From Paracoccus seriniphilus (lineage in GTDB: Bacteria; Pseudomonadota; Alphaproteobacteria; Rhodobacterales; Rhodobacteraceae), in contig NZ_CP067132.1 of the NCBI RefSeq assembly GCF_028553745.1, forward strand, positions 248,001-312,000: DNA of 64,000 nt. The letters are read 5' to 3'. Shown here piece by piece: positions 26,012 through 35,270 of this stretch; the first letter of the stretch is position 1; every line of letters begins with the position of its first letter. The notes beneath the pieces are model-generated. The model was not told where the DNA came from. It saw nothing but the letters and a program-made list of their open reading frames with translations, and ran no database searches. The translations under genes and the position numbers were made by a program.

Positions 26012-27457
26012 ATGTCCATGAGAAACCTCGTAAAATCAATTCAGGACGTGATGCGCAAGGACGTTGGCGTCGACGGTGACGCACAGCGCCTGTCTCAGCT
26101 GGTCTGGATGTTCTTCCTCAAGATCATCGACGACCAGGACGAGGCCTTGGAATTCACCCGCGACGACTACACATCCCCCATTCCCGAGCGCCTTCAGTGG
26201 CGCACTTGGGCAGCCGATCCCGAAGGTATCACTGGCGACGACCTGCTGGAATTTGTGAACGATGACCTGTTCCCGACGCTCAAGGAACTGCCCGGCACGA
26301 CATCCCGCGCCAAGGTCGTCCGCTCCGTCTTCCAGGATGCCTACAACTACATGAAATCCGGCACGCTCATGCGGCAGGTGATCAACAAGATCAACGACGT
26401 CGATTTCAACTCCCTGACCGAACGCCAGCACTTCGGCGACCTCTACGAACAACTCCTGAACGACCTGCAAAACGCGGGCAACGCCGGCGAATACTACACG
26501 CCCCGCGCCGTCACCGCCTTCATGGTCCAGCAGATCGACCCGCACCCCGGCGAAATCCTGATGGACCCCGCCTGCGGCACCGGCGGCTTCCTGACCTGCG
26601 CCATGCGCCACATGCGCGACAACTACGTGAAACGCCCTGAGGACGAGGCGCTCATGCAGGCCTCCCTCCGCGCGGTGGAAAAGAAACCGCTGCCCCACAT
26701 GCTCTGCACGACCAACATGCTCCTACACAACATTGAGGAGCCATCTTGGGTCAAACACGACAACACCCTCGCCCGTCCGCTCATCAGCTGGACCAAGGAT
26801 GAACGCGTCGACATCATCCTTACCAACCCGCCCTTCGGCGGCAAGGAAGAGGACGGGATCGAAAACAACTTCCCCGCCTTCAAGACCCGCGAAACTGCCG
26901 ACCTGTTCCTCGCCCTCATCATCCGTCTGCTCAAGAAAACTGGCCGCGCCGCTGTGGTCCTGCCCGATGGCTCGCTCTTTGGCGAAGGGATCAAGACCCG
27001 GCTCAAGGAACACCTGCTGACCGAATGCAACCTGCACACCATCGTGCGCCTGCCCAACTCGGTCTTCAAACCCTACGCCTCCATCGGCACCAACCTGCTG
27101 TTCTTTGAAAAGGGCACGCCGACGCAGGACGTCTGGTATTGGGAACACCGCGTGCCAGAGGGGCAAAAGGCCTATTCCATGACCCGGCCCATCAAGCTGG
27201 AACACCTGGACGACTGCGCCGCATGGTGGGGCGGTGCAACCCGCGAGGGGCGCGAGGAAAACGAACAGGCCTGGAAAGTCTCGATCGACACGATCCGCGA
27301 ACGTGGCTTCAACCTCGACATCAAGAACCCCCATGTGGTCGAGGACGACCACGGCAACCCCGACGACCTGCTGAACGAACTGACCAAGGCAGAGGCGTCT
27401 GTTGAAAGTCTGCGGGCCGAGCTGAAGGCTATCCTGACCGAGGCGCTGGCACGATGA
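26012..27457 (+). CDS. hsdM: Type I restriction-modification M subunit
   Basis: 481 residues. The HsdM N-terminal helical domain is followed by a class I N6-adenine methyltransferase: SAM site DPACGTGGFL near 185-194 and catalytic NPPFGG near 272. It methylates the adenine of the site chosen by HsdS and forms the M2S core. ATG at 26012 or 26018. It overlaps the next gene by ATGA. Confidence 0.95.
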   Translation: MSMRNLVKSIQDVMRKDVGVDGDAQRLSQLVWMFFLKIIDDQDEALEFTRDDYTSPIPERLQWRTWAADPEGITGDDLLEFVNDDLFPTLKELPGTTSRAKVVRSVFQDAYNYMKSGTLMRQVINKINDVDFNSLTERQHFGDLYEQLLNDLQNAGNAGEYYTPRAVTAFMVQQIDPHPGEILMDPACGTGGFLTCAMRHMRDNYVKRPEDEALMQASLRAVEKKPLPHMLCTTNMLLHNIEEPSWVKHDNTLARPLISWTKDERVDIILTNPPFGGKEEDGIENNFPAFKTRETADLFLALIIRLLKKTGRAAVVLPDGSLFGEGIKTRLKEHLLTECNLHTIVRLPNSVFKPYASIGTNLLFFEKGTPTQDVWYWEHRVPEGQKAYSMTRPIKLEHLDDCAAWWGGATREGREENEQAWKVSIDTIRERGFNLDIKNPHVVEDDHGNPDDLLNELTKAEASVESLRAELKAILTEALAR

Positions 27458-28533
27458 CACTGCAATCCATTCCCGAAAATGCCATGGGCCGCTTGCGGGC
27501 CGCCAAGGCCGCAATGCTGGACAGACAAGACACCCGTGAAATCTTGGAGGCCAAAGACGAAGTCCTCGCGCGCTACAGCCCCGCATTCCAACCCGATACA
27601 ATCGGCACAATCGACGAAGATGTCCTGCGCTCCTTCCTCTACTTCGAAAACAACCGCCACTGGTCCGGCCTGAACCGTCAGGTCAACCGCGTCTGTGGTG
27701 ACATGCCGACCACTCGTGCTGCCCTTTTCCACCTCGTCGACGAAGCCCGCCCAATCGCGGAGCGGATGCAGCCTGTCACCGACATCAAAGGCATGGGCAA
27801 AGGCATCATCACTGCGATCCTCCATGTCGCCTATCCCGAAAAATACGGTGTCTGGAACAACACCTCCCATGATGGCCTCGTCGAGCTTGGCCTCCTACCG
27901 AAAACCCCACGAGGGGCCAGCTTTGGCGAACGCTACGCCGCCGTGAACAAAGTCCTGCTGCAACTGTCGGCCGCGCTTGATGTCGATCTCTGGACCCTTG
28001 ATGCGGTCTGGTGGTTCCTCCATTCCGATGGAGAAGACGAGGATACGGATCAGCCTGCCCTGAGCACACCGGATGCCCCCGCACCAAGCCCAACCACCAA
28101 ACCCACCCGCTTCGCCCTCGAACGCCACCTGCATGATTACATGGTCGACAATTGGGACATGCTGGACCTTGCGCAGGAATGGGACATATACACCCGCGAC
28201 GGAGAGCCCGAGGCAGGCTATGAATTCCGCACTCCCATCGGACGCATCGACCTGTTGGCCAGGCACAAACGCGACCCGCGCTGGCTGGTGATTGAACTCA
28301 AGCGCGAGAAATCCTCGGACGCGGTGGTCGGTCAGGTGCTCCGCTATATGGGCTGGGTGCAGAAACATCTGATTGAGGATGGTGAGACAGTCGAGGGCCT
28401 TGTCGTCGCCACCGAAGGTGACCCGCAACTGCACTACGCGCTCGAAGTCGTGCCCTCGGTGTCGTTCAAATCCTACGAGGTCGAATTCCGCCTCAAGAAT
28501 GGCCCGACGTTTGAGGAGTTCGCCAAGCCATGA
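27454..28533 (+). CDS. NucS-like PD-(D/E)xK nuclease inserted in hsd operon
   Basis: 359 residues. The N-terminal part has a helix-hairpin-like stretch (DIKGMGKGIITAILHVAYPEKY) resembling DNA-binding/ligase-type segments. The C-terminal domain has IGRIDLLARHK (Asp ~265), WLVIELKRE (E-x-K ~280-282) and QVLRYMGWVQ, the signature of NucS/RecB-like nucleases. A proline-rich linker separates the two. It overlaps hsdM and hsdS by 4 bp each, so it is an integral operon member. It may add nuclease activity or modulate the complex. Confidence 0.8.
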   Translation: MTLQSIPENAMGRLRAAKAAMLDRQDTREILEAKDEVLARYSPAFQPDTIGTIDEDVLRSFLYFENNRHWSGLNRQVNRVCGDMPTTRAALFHLVDEARPIAERMQPVTDIKGMGKGIITAILHVAYPEKYGVWNNTSHDGLVELGLLPKTPRGASFGERYAAVNKVLLQLSAALDVDLWTLDAVWWFLHSDGEDEDTDQPALSTPDAPAPSPTTKPTRFALERHLHDYMVDNWDMLDLAQEWDIYTRDGEPEAGYEFRTPIGRIDLLARHKRDPRWLVIELKREKSSDAVVGQVLRYMGWVQKHLIEDGETVEGLVVATEGDPQLHYALEVVPSVSFKSYEVEFRLKNGPTFEEFAKP

Positions 28534-30272
28534 ACGCTGACCGCCTTTTGGAATTGTTTAATCAGATCAGCGAAGCGCCGGATGCCATCGCACGGCTGCG
28601 GCGGTTTGTGCTGGATCTGGCAGTGCGGGGCAAGTTGGTGGAGCCGGACCCAACGGAAGGCACAGGAGCAGAATTGGCCCGCTGCATTGCTGCCGAGAAA
28701 ACGGAAAAGGCGCAAGCCGGTCTGATCAAACCAACAAAGCCACCAAAAGGAATTACCCACGACACGGCATTGGAATTTCCAGATCACTGGCAGCCGTTGT
28801 TGATGGCAGATATTCTGGATGAACTCCAAACTGGGCCCTTCGGCAGTTCTCTGAAGAAGTCAGACTATGTTGTCGGCGGAGTTCCAGTGATCAACCCTGC
28901 TTCAATCGTGAATGAAGCTATCCGGCCAGTTGCTGAAATGGCCGTTGGCTCTAAGACTCTTGAGCGGCTGGCATCGTTCAAACTGCAACGGGGCGACATC
29001 GTGATGGCACGGCGCGGCGAGATGGGCCGCTGCGCACTCGTTGGCAACACTGAAACCGGATGGCTTTGCGGCACGGGGAGCCTAATACTTCGCCCCTCGA
29101 AGCTGTTGTTTGGCCCGTATCTGGTGCTTTTGATCGGCTCCCCATATTCCCGGAATTACCTTTCTGGAAGTGCGGTTGGCGCTACGATGCAAAACCTCAA
29201 CCAGAACATCCTGCTTTCTATGCCCATTGGCTTACCGCCAAAGCTTGAACAACACCGGATCGTCGCCAAGGTCGATGAGCTCATGGCGCTCTGTGATCGG
29301 CTGGAGGAGGCCCGCAAGTCCCGCGAAGAGACGCGCGACAAGCTCACCGCCGCCAGCCTCGCCCGTCTGACCGCCCCCGACACCACGCCCGAGGACTTCC
29401 CAGCCCACGCCCGCTTCGCCCTCGCAGCCCTGCCGTCCCTCACCACCCGCCCCGACCAGATCAAAACCCTCCGCCAAACCATCCTCAACCTCGCCGTCCG
29501 CGGCAAACTGGTGGAACAGAACCAGGCGGATGAACCGGCTTCAGAACTGTTAGAACGGATCGGGACGTTGCCGCCACCACCGCGATACACCAAGCGTAGC
29601 CCCGAACTGATACCCGGAGACTGCGGTCTGTCGATCAACATGCCCGAACTTACAGTTCCGAATGGTTGGCTTTGGGTGCCCCTTGTGAAGATCGCGCGTC
29701 TGGAAAGCGGGCACACACCAAGCCGAAACCGGCCGGATTGGTGGGACGGTGACATTCCTTGGATGGGGCTCGTCGATGCGCGAGCCCACAACAACGGCCG
29801 CATTTCCGAGACGATCCAGCATACAAACGAAGCGGGCCTTGCAAACTCCGCCGCGCGGCTGCTCCCCAAGGGCACAGTCTGTTTCAGCAGAACTGCTTCC
29901 GTGGGTTATGTCGTGATTATGGACCGATCAATGGCGACCAGCCAAGACTTTGTGAACTGGGTCCCGACGGAGGCGATCTCGGCGGAATGGCTGCAACTCG
30001 TAATGATCGCGGAAAGACCAGCGATCCCAAGGTTCAGCAAGGGCGCCGTTCATCAGACCATCTACTATCCGGCGTGGCTATCTATGCACGTCGCTCTTCC
30101 CCCCGTCGCCGAACAACATCGCATCGTGGCCAAGGTCGACGCCCTCATGGCCCTCTGCGACCGGCTGGAGGCCGCCCTGGCCACCACCGACACCACCCGC
30201 ACCCGCCTCTTTGAGGCCCTCCTCCACGAGGCGCTGGAGCCGAAATCAGACATCTTGGAAGCCGCTGAATGA
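28530..30272 (+). CDS. hsdS: Type I restriction-modification specificity subunit S
   Basis: 580 residues with two target-recognition domains, each followed by a conserved helical spacer: EQHRIVAKVDELMALCDRLE (near 255) and EQHRIVAKVDALMALCDRLE (near 535). Each TRD reads half of a bipartite site. Length is slightly above the usual 400-500 because of extended N-terminal and middle helices. ATGA overlaps on both sides. Confidence 0.93.
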   Translation: MNADRLLELFNQISEAPDAIARLRRFVLDLAVRGKLVEPDPTEGTGAELARCIAAEKTEKAQAGLIKPTKPPKGITHDTALEFPDHWQPLLMADILDELQTGPFGSSLKKSDYVVGGVPVINPASIVNEAIRPVAEMAVGSKTLERLASFKLQRGDIVMARRGEMGRCALVGNTETGWLCGTGSLILRPSKLLFGPYLVLLIGSPYSRNYLSGSAVGATMQNLNQNILLSMPIGLPPKLEQHRIVAKVDELMALCDRLEEARKSREETRDKLTAASLARLTAPDTTPEDFPAHARFALAALPSLTTRPDQIKTLRQTILNLAVRGKLVEQNQADEPASELLERIGTLPPPPRYTKRSPELIPGDCGLSINMPELTVPNGWLWVPLVKIARLESGHTPSRNRPDWWDGDIPWMGLVDARAHNNGRISETIQHTNEAGLANSAARLLPKGTVCFSRTASVGYVVIMDRSMATSQDFVNWVPTEAISAEWLQLVMIAERPAIPRFSKGAVHQTIYYPAWLSMHVALPPVAEQHRIVAKVDALMALCDRLEAALATTDTTRTRLFEALLHEALEPKSDILEAAE

Positions 30273-31738
30273 CACTTGCCCCCAAAGACGCCGAGCGCCT
30301 TCTCTATGCCCGCTACGTTGAGCCGGCAAAATCGCCGACCAAGTATGTCGTCGGTTTCCACACCCCAACCGGAAAAGTTCTGGCCATCCACCGCACCGTG
30401 GCCGAGACCATGGTCTGGTTCCAGCCCCCCGAACCGCCGCGCCTTGATGGCGTCGACCTTCAGTCAGAACCGAACAACGGAAACCACAACATAAATGGTC
30501 CTTTGACCCCGCTGAGCCGCCCAGACACCTTGCGCGCTCGTATCGATAGCGCCACCGCTCTGAACCGTTTCCTTGACTGGTATGACGGTGTAGCGGCCAG
30601 CGACGCTGTCCCAACGACACCGCGCCCGACAGATTTCGCGGCGTCCTATGCGCATTTCCAGGACCTCGTGACACAGAAGTCCGGCGAGCCTTTCACCCGG
30701 TTCGATGAGGGGCTGATTGCGGCATGGGAAAGCTACAAACCGCGCGTGCGGGACTATGCGTTGGAATTGCTGGCCGCCGACCAATGGACGGAAGATCAGA
30801 TCGGGTCCGGTGAAATCCTGGGAAAAGTCATCTCTGCCATAGAGATCCAGGCGACGCATGGGGATCGCACGAACAACATGGTCTTCTGGCAGAACCGATT
30901 TGGACATGCACAGCGGGATCACCGCGCCCTTCTGGACGCGGAGCGCGATGAACGAGATAAGCAACGGTTTGAACGCCTGTTTTTCGACCTATATCGGAGT
31001 GATCACGACGAAGGCGCAATCTTTGAGGGCCTTCGTGATCTGTCGGACGGAAAGTATCCGCTTCTCGCCTACCTGTTTTTTCTGAAAGACATGGGGCGTT
31101 TTATGCCGATCCAGCCTACCGGGTTCGACAGGGTCTTCAGCGAGCTGGGGATCGAGCTTAAAACCCTGCGGAACTGTTCTTGGGAGAATTACCAGACGTT
31201 CAACGCAGTTCTGAACGAACTTCGAGGTGGCATCGAGCGGCAAACCGGTCTGAAAGATGTCAGGTTGATCGACGCCCATTCGTTTTGCTGGTTGTTCAGC
31301 ACGCTTCTGAGACAAGCCGCAAATGGCGAGTTGGCATCGGGTGGAAAGATCAACGAGCGCCATCTTGGTGCCCGCGAAAAATCCATCGCCGACATCAAGT
31401 ATTCGGTTAACAAAACCGTGTTCAACTCGAATGGTCAGGTCGTTCCCCGAACGGTCAAGGAAAAGGAACTCCGTATGTCCGATGCGGAGCTGGACAAGCG
31501 CATCCGCGAATTGCTGGAGATACAGGGCGACCGCTGCGCGATCACCGGTCTTCCGTTTCAGTTTCAGGGGGCTCATGAAGATTCAAATATGTTGCCGTCG
31601 CTGGACCGGATCGACAGCAATGGTCACTATGAAGCATCGAACGTTCAACTCGTTTGCCGGTTTATCAATTTTTGGAAACAGGCCTCTGACGATGCAGAGT
31701 TCCGGCGGCTTATGCATCTGGTTCAGGGAGTAGGGTGA
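30269..31738 (+). CDS. HNH-type protein at end of hsd operon
   Basis: 489 residues; the N-terminal two thirds are unrecognised and helical. The C-terminal 70 residues read RCAITGLPFQF, PSLDRIDSNGHY and NVQLVCRFIN, matching an HNH/recombination-associated nuclease fold. The Asp-Arg-Ile-Asp with the downstream Asn provides the metal site, and the first His is replaced in a SLDRIDS context. It overlaps hsdS by 4 bp. Probably an auxiliary restriction or anti-phage nuclease. Confidence 0.7.
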   Translation: MTLAPKDAERLLYARYVEPAKSPTKYVVGFHTPTGKVLAIHRTVAETMVWFQPPEPPRLDGVDLQSEPNNGNHNINGPLTPLSRPDTLRARIDSATALNRFLDWYDGVAASDAVPTTPRPTDFAASYAHFQDLVTQKSGEPFTRFDEGLIAAWESYKPRVRDYALELLAADQWTEDQIGSGEILGKVISAIEIQATHGDRTNNMVFWQNRFGHAQRDHRALLDAERDERDKQRFERLFFDLYRSDHDEGAIFEGLRDLSDGKYPLLAYLFFLKDMGRFMPIQPTGFDRVFSELGIELKTLRNCSWENYQTFNAVLNELRGGIERQTGLKDVRLIDAHSFCWLFSTLLRQAANGELASGGKINERHLGAREKSIADIKYSVNKTVFNSNGQVVPRTVKEKELRMSDAELDKRIRELLEIQGDRCAITGLPFQFQGAHEDSNMLPSLDRIDSNGHYEASNVQLVCRFINFWKQASDDAEFRRLMHLVQGVG

Positions 31739-31877
31739 GGAAATGGGGTTGCCCACAAATCTCTCTGGGCCGTTTAGAGCCCAGGATACAAAATTCTGCG
31801 AGAATCTTAAAGGTCGGTCTTGAACAGCAAGCAGCCTATTAAAAGGCTCGGCAGCCAACATCGGCAGCTGTGCATTC

Positions 31878-33538
31878 GGCCGAGGCTGTGTGGAAACGTG
31901 CTGGCAAAACCTACCTGATGCTGGTTTCCCGCACTGCTCGTTTTTAGCGACCTCCGACCATTCCTTCGCGCGCATGGCGGCCTGATGAGCCCTTGCTGGG
32001 CAGAGCGTGACGACTGAGCCCGGGGCGGCTACCCGATCAGGCCGGAATGGCCTGCATCAGGCGCCGGAGGCCAATCAACGCGATCACTCGCTTGATATTA
32101 TAGGCCAGAACATTGAGCGCCATTTCGGTGCTGACATTCTTCAGCCTCCGCGTCAGGAAATGGGTGTGCCCCATCCAAGCCTTGATCGTGCCGAACGGGT
32201 GTTCGACCGTGCAGCGGCGTAGGGTCATCGGGTCCGCGTCCCCGCTCAGCCTTTCGCGCATCGCATCGACCAGATGCTCATGGTCCCATCGCGTGATCCG
32301 GCGTTCTTTGCCACTGGTGCAGCGGTGCCGAACCGGACAATGCTGACAGGCATTGGTCCAGTAGCGACCGACCTGCAGCCCGTCTTCCTCGCGCGTGTAG
32401 CGGTAGGTCAACTCTTCACCCGCGGGGCAGGTATAGACATCGCGTGCCGGGTCATAGGCAAAATCGGCCTTCACATACATACCTTTGGCCCGGTTGCCCG
32501 AGGTTTCCGGGCGCGGCACGGTCGTGGTGATCCCCGCTTGATGGCAAGCCAGGATTTGAGACCCACTGAAATATCCCTTGTCGGCGACGGCGTGCAGGTC
32601 GTCGCGCTGCAGGGCTTCCTTGGCGGCGGTCGCCATTGGGCTGAGCTGGTCGCGATCGAAACCCTGATTGGTAACGTCGTGTGCCACGACCAGATGCGTC
32701 TCGGTATCGACCGCTGTCTGCACATTGTAGCCGACCATGCCGCTGTGCCGGGCGCTGGTCGACATGGCGCGGGCATCGGGATCGGTCAGGGATATCTGCC
32801 CGTCGGGCGCATCGGCCAAAGCCTTCTCCATTGACTTCAGCCGCGCGATCTCCTGCCGGATGCGGCCATAGCGACGGGCGAGATGGGCAACCTTTTCGGC
32901 CCGGGCCTTACCCTCCTCTTGACGGTCTATGCGCACCATCTCATCGATGTAGCGCTCAACATCGCTCTCGAGATGTGCCAGACGGCTGGCGATCTTGTTC
33001 TTCGTGAAGTTGTGGTCGCGGTTATTCACTGCCTTGAACTTACTGCCGTCGATGGCAACGCAATCCCCCTTCAGCACGCCGATCCGGCGGCAAAGTTCCA
33101 CAAACTGTGCGCAGGTCCTGCGGATGGCCGGGCCATTGTCCCGCCGGAAGTCAGAGATGGTTTTGTGGTCGGGCACCAGGCGACCGGTTAGCCACATCAG
33201 CTCGACATTGCGACCGGCTTCGCGTTCCAGGCGGCGGCTGGACGGGATCCGGTTCAGGTAGCCATAGATGAAGAGCTTCAGGAGGACGGATGGATGGTAG
33301 CCCGGGCGACCGGTTCGAGCAGGCACACAGCGTCCGAACCCGAGCGCGAGAAGATCGAGCTCATCGACGAAGAGGTCGACAACACGGACCAGATGATCCT
33401 CCCCAATCCAATCTTCGAGACGCTCGGGGAAAAGCGTGGCTTGCTCCCGGTCGATGCCATCAATGAAACCCGCCATCCATGCCTCCCGCTGCCTCGCGGA
33501 AGTATACCATGGACTTCAGTTTCCACACAGCCTCGGCC
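31878..33538 (-). mobile_element. IS1182-family insertion sequence
   Basis: 1661 bp with perfect inverted ends GGCCGAGGCTGTGTGGAAAC (left) and GTTTCCACACAGCCTCGGCC (right). Flanks show no clear duplication. The 139 bp between the HNH gene and this element, and the 119 bp after it, contain no supported gene. Confidence 0.88.
32037..33476 (-). CDS. IS1182-family transposase
   Basis: 479 residues. DUF772-like N-terminal domain (PGYHPSVLLKLFIYGYLN), DDE core with VAIDGSKFKAVN, AVADKGYFSG and HPFGTIKAWMG, and a Cys cluster (CQHCPVRHRC). Full length and intact. Confidence 0.93.
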   Translation of the reverse strand: MAGFIDGIDREQATLFPERLEDWIGEDHLVRVVDLFVDELDLLALGFGRCVPARTGRPGYHPSVLLKLFIYGYLNRIPSSRRLEREAGRNVELMWLTGRLVPDHKTISDFRRDNGPAIRRTCAQFVELCRRIGVLKGDCVAIDGSKFKAVNNRDHNFTKNKIASRLAHLESDVERYIDEMVRIDRQEEGKARAEKVAHLARRYGRIRQEIARLKSMEKALADAPDGQISLTDPDARAMSTSARHSGMVGYNVQTAVDTETHLVVAHDVTNQGFDRDQLSPMATAAKEALQRDDLHAVADKGYFSGSQILACHQAGITTTVPRPETSGNRAKGMYVKADFAYDPARDVYTCPAGEELTYRYTREEDGLQVGRYWTNACQHCPVRHRCTSGKERRITRWDHEHLVDAMRERLSGDADPMTLRRCTVEHPFGTIKAWMGHTHFLTRRLKNVSTEMALNVLAYNIKRVIALIGLRRLMQAIPA

Positions 33539-33657
33539 CACAGCGAACATCCGCATATTCCGCCAATGCTGCATCGCAGCTTCCCGAAAGAGGGCGTTCG
33601 TGATCATCTGGCCGCAAATTGCTAAGTTCCTACGCGAGAAACCAGTTGGATCGAGAT

Positions 33658-33718
33658 TGATCTGATCCCCGCAAACTGGGCTCCGGTCGCGGCTGGATGA
33701 AAGTTCAGTGGCAGGTCA
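33658..33718. repeat. 61-bp direct repeat, second copy
   Basis: Identical to 22538-22598, beginning TGATCTGATCCCCGCAAACT and ending GTGGCAGGTCA. The pair brackets the hsd operon and IS1182 (about 11 kb). It looks like an IS3-type right end; recombination between the copies would excise the restriction locus. Confidence 0.75.
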
Positions 33719-33825
33719 CAGCTGAGACGGTAAGAAGTTGCTGTTCTTGTGGTTGCCTTGCGCAATTTGAACCGCCTCAATTATGGCCCTGGCGAAGTTC
33801 CAAACGACATCCGAAGTTTCTGCAA

Positions 33826-33870
33826 AGATTTTTTTCTTCTTCGCGTCGCGATTAGCCAACCTTTCTTTAC
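33826..33870 (+). promoter_or_regulatory. Shared leader motif (copy C)
   Basis: TTTTTTTCTTCTTCGCG followed by ATTAGCCAACCTTTC, about 40 bp before the ATG at 33908. Closest to copies A and B. Confidence 0.55.
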
Positions 33871-33907
33871 AGAACCGACGGCACTCCCACCAAAGAAGGC
33901 TATCTCA

Positions 33908-34324
33908 ATGACATCAGAGAAAGTTTCGCGCTGCGCCCTGCAGTTCTCCATGAAGCGGAGACTCAGTAAACGGAGGCCCGATGTTCATCCGGACGAACAC
34001 GCGGTCGAACAGGACATCTGCGACGTGACACTTTGGCTCCGCGAGAGGTACCACCTTCAGTCACTCCACCTCTGGGTCGAACGCCATTTTTCGCAAATCG
34101 GCCGACAGATCGCCGCAATCTCGATCTTGCACCCCAAGGATCGAGCCGAACAGCTGGTCCCAGCAGCGCACGCGGCTTTTGTCGCAATTGGGTACGAGGT
34201 CGAGCACTATGGGGCCGATGTGTACGCGTATCAGGCCTGCAACGGAAGGCACTCGCAACACGAGGCCTTACAGGCATACTCGAGAATTCAAGCCGCGCTT
34301 CAGTCGACAGCAGCAACCGGATAG
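33908..34324 (+). CDS. Tn7-associated small accessory protein (type 3), newer element
   Basis: 138 residues, paralogue of the product of 4949-5350 (same VEQDICDVTLWL, WVERHF, AHAAFVAIGYEVE, GADVYAY and HSQHEALQAYSRI blocks). Unknown family, soluble, with a basic N-terminus (MKRRLSKRR). It lies directly before tnsA under its own copy of the shared leader motif. The recurrence beside transposition genes in two elements argues for a role in transposon biology rather than random cargo. Confidence 0.72.
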   Translation: MTSEKVSRCALQFSMKRRLSKRRPDVHPDEHAVEQDICDVTLWLRERYHLQSLHLWVERHFSQIGRQIAAISILHPKDRAEQLVPAAHAAFVAIGYEVEHYGADVYAYQACNGRHSQHEALQAYSRIQAALQSTAATG

Positions 34325-34435
34325 CCCCATCCCTGAGTAAAGCCTTTACTTGATGGGAAGTAATTGGGAGATGGATTTTTCCATTACAAGTCAGTAGGTT
34401 AAGCGTTTCAAATGCGTTTTTCTTGCCCGCAGCGC

Positions 34436-34478
34436 CCATTTCTTCTTCTGCCAATTGTGGATCGACCAATGTCCTTCT
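34436..34478 (+). promoter_or_regulatory. Shared leader motif (copy E) ahead of tnsA
   Basis: TTTCTTCTTC, spacer, then GACCAATGTCCTTC, closely like copy D. It lies 50-190 bp upstream depending on which tnsA start is used. Confidence 0.45.
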
Positions 34479-34619
34479 CGAGCCCTTGAATCGGGTTCAT
34501 AGGCAGAACAGAGAAGGAACGGTCAGTTGGATCACACCCGAAACGCCCCCGTCCCCGGCTGGAGCCGAACAGATAAAACCAGTCTCTCTACGAATGTTGA
34601 CCATACGGGAAAGGTCGCA

Positions 34620-35270
34620 ATGCTTGCTTTGCCTGAGCGTCCTGCGACGGATCGCACACCAGGAGTGGGCGCGAAGAAACGCTTCTCTTGCACATTTGTG
34701 CACGGGCCGGGCGCAGGTTGCGTGATGGATACCGAGAGCCTCACTGAGAAGCGGGTCGCGTTTGTGCTGTTGGCCCGCACGGACGTCGCCAAACTGGAAA
34801 ACCAGGTTCTTTTCACCTGGGGCCAAGAGGATGGGCCCAAAGAGCGGCACACTTTCGACTTCCGGGCGACAATGGTGGACGGCAGCCGGGTCGCGATCAT
34901 GGTCAAATACGACAAGAAGCTCAGCGACGAGAAATTCATCGCCAAGAGTTCCCGGATCGTAGCACATGTGACCACCGACTTCGCGGACCGCGTGACCCTG
35001 CTGACGGAAAAGCATCTCGATCCTGTCGCTGTCCACAACGCCATACTCTTCAATGCCGTACGCAAGCCTGACCCTGATGCAGATGCCGTCATGCGGGATG
35101 CGGTGTCCAACCTTATCGGCGCCGCCAAGATCGGCGACCTGATCCAGCACACTGGTCTTGGTGGTCGAGGTTTCCGGTCGATTGCCCGTCTCATCGGCGC
35201 TCATGAGCTTGAGTTGCAGCGGCCGGCGCGGATCGACTACGACAGCTACGTCATGCGGAGGGCCGCGTGA
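34620..35270 (+). CDS. tnsA: TnsA-like endonuclease subunit
   Basis: 216 residues from ATG 34620 (GGAAAGG upstream); a TTG at 34527 with GAAGGAA is an alternative. The TnsA-type catalytic pattern is visible: E39/E43 in TESLTEKR, D80 in HTFDFRATM and K96 in VAIMVK. The residue two before the Lys is Met rather than the usual Gln. TnsA cuts the 5' ends so the transposon leaves cleanly; similarity to classic TnsA is low, so the call rests on motif and position before tnsB. It overlaps tnsB at TGATG. Confidence 0.75.
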   Translation: MLALPERPATDRTPGVGAKKRFSCTFVHGPGAGCVMDTESLTEKRVAFVLLARTDVAKLENQVLFTWGQEDGPKERHTFDFRATMVDGSRVAIMVKYDKKLSDEKFIAKSSRIVAHVTTDFADRVTLLTEKHLDPVAVHNAILFNAVRKPDPDADAVMRDAVSNLIGAAKIGDLIQHTGLGGRGFRSIARLIGAHELELQRPARIDYDSYVMRRAA

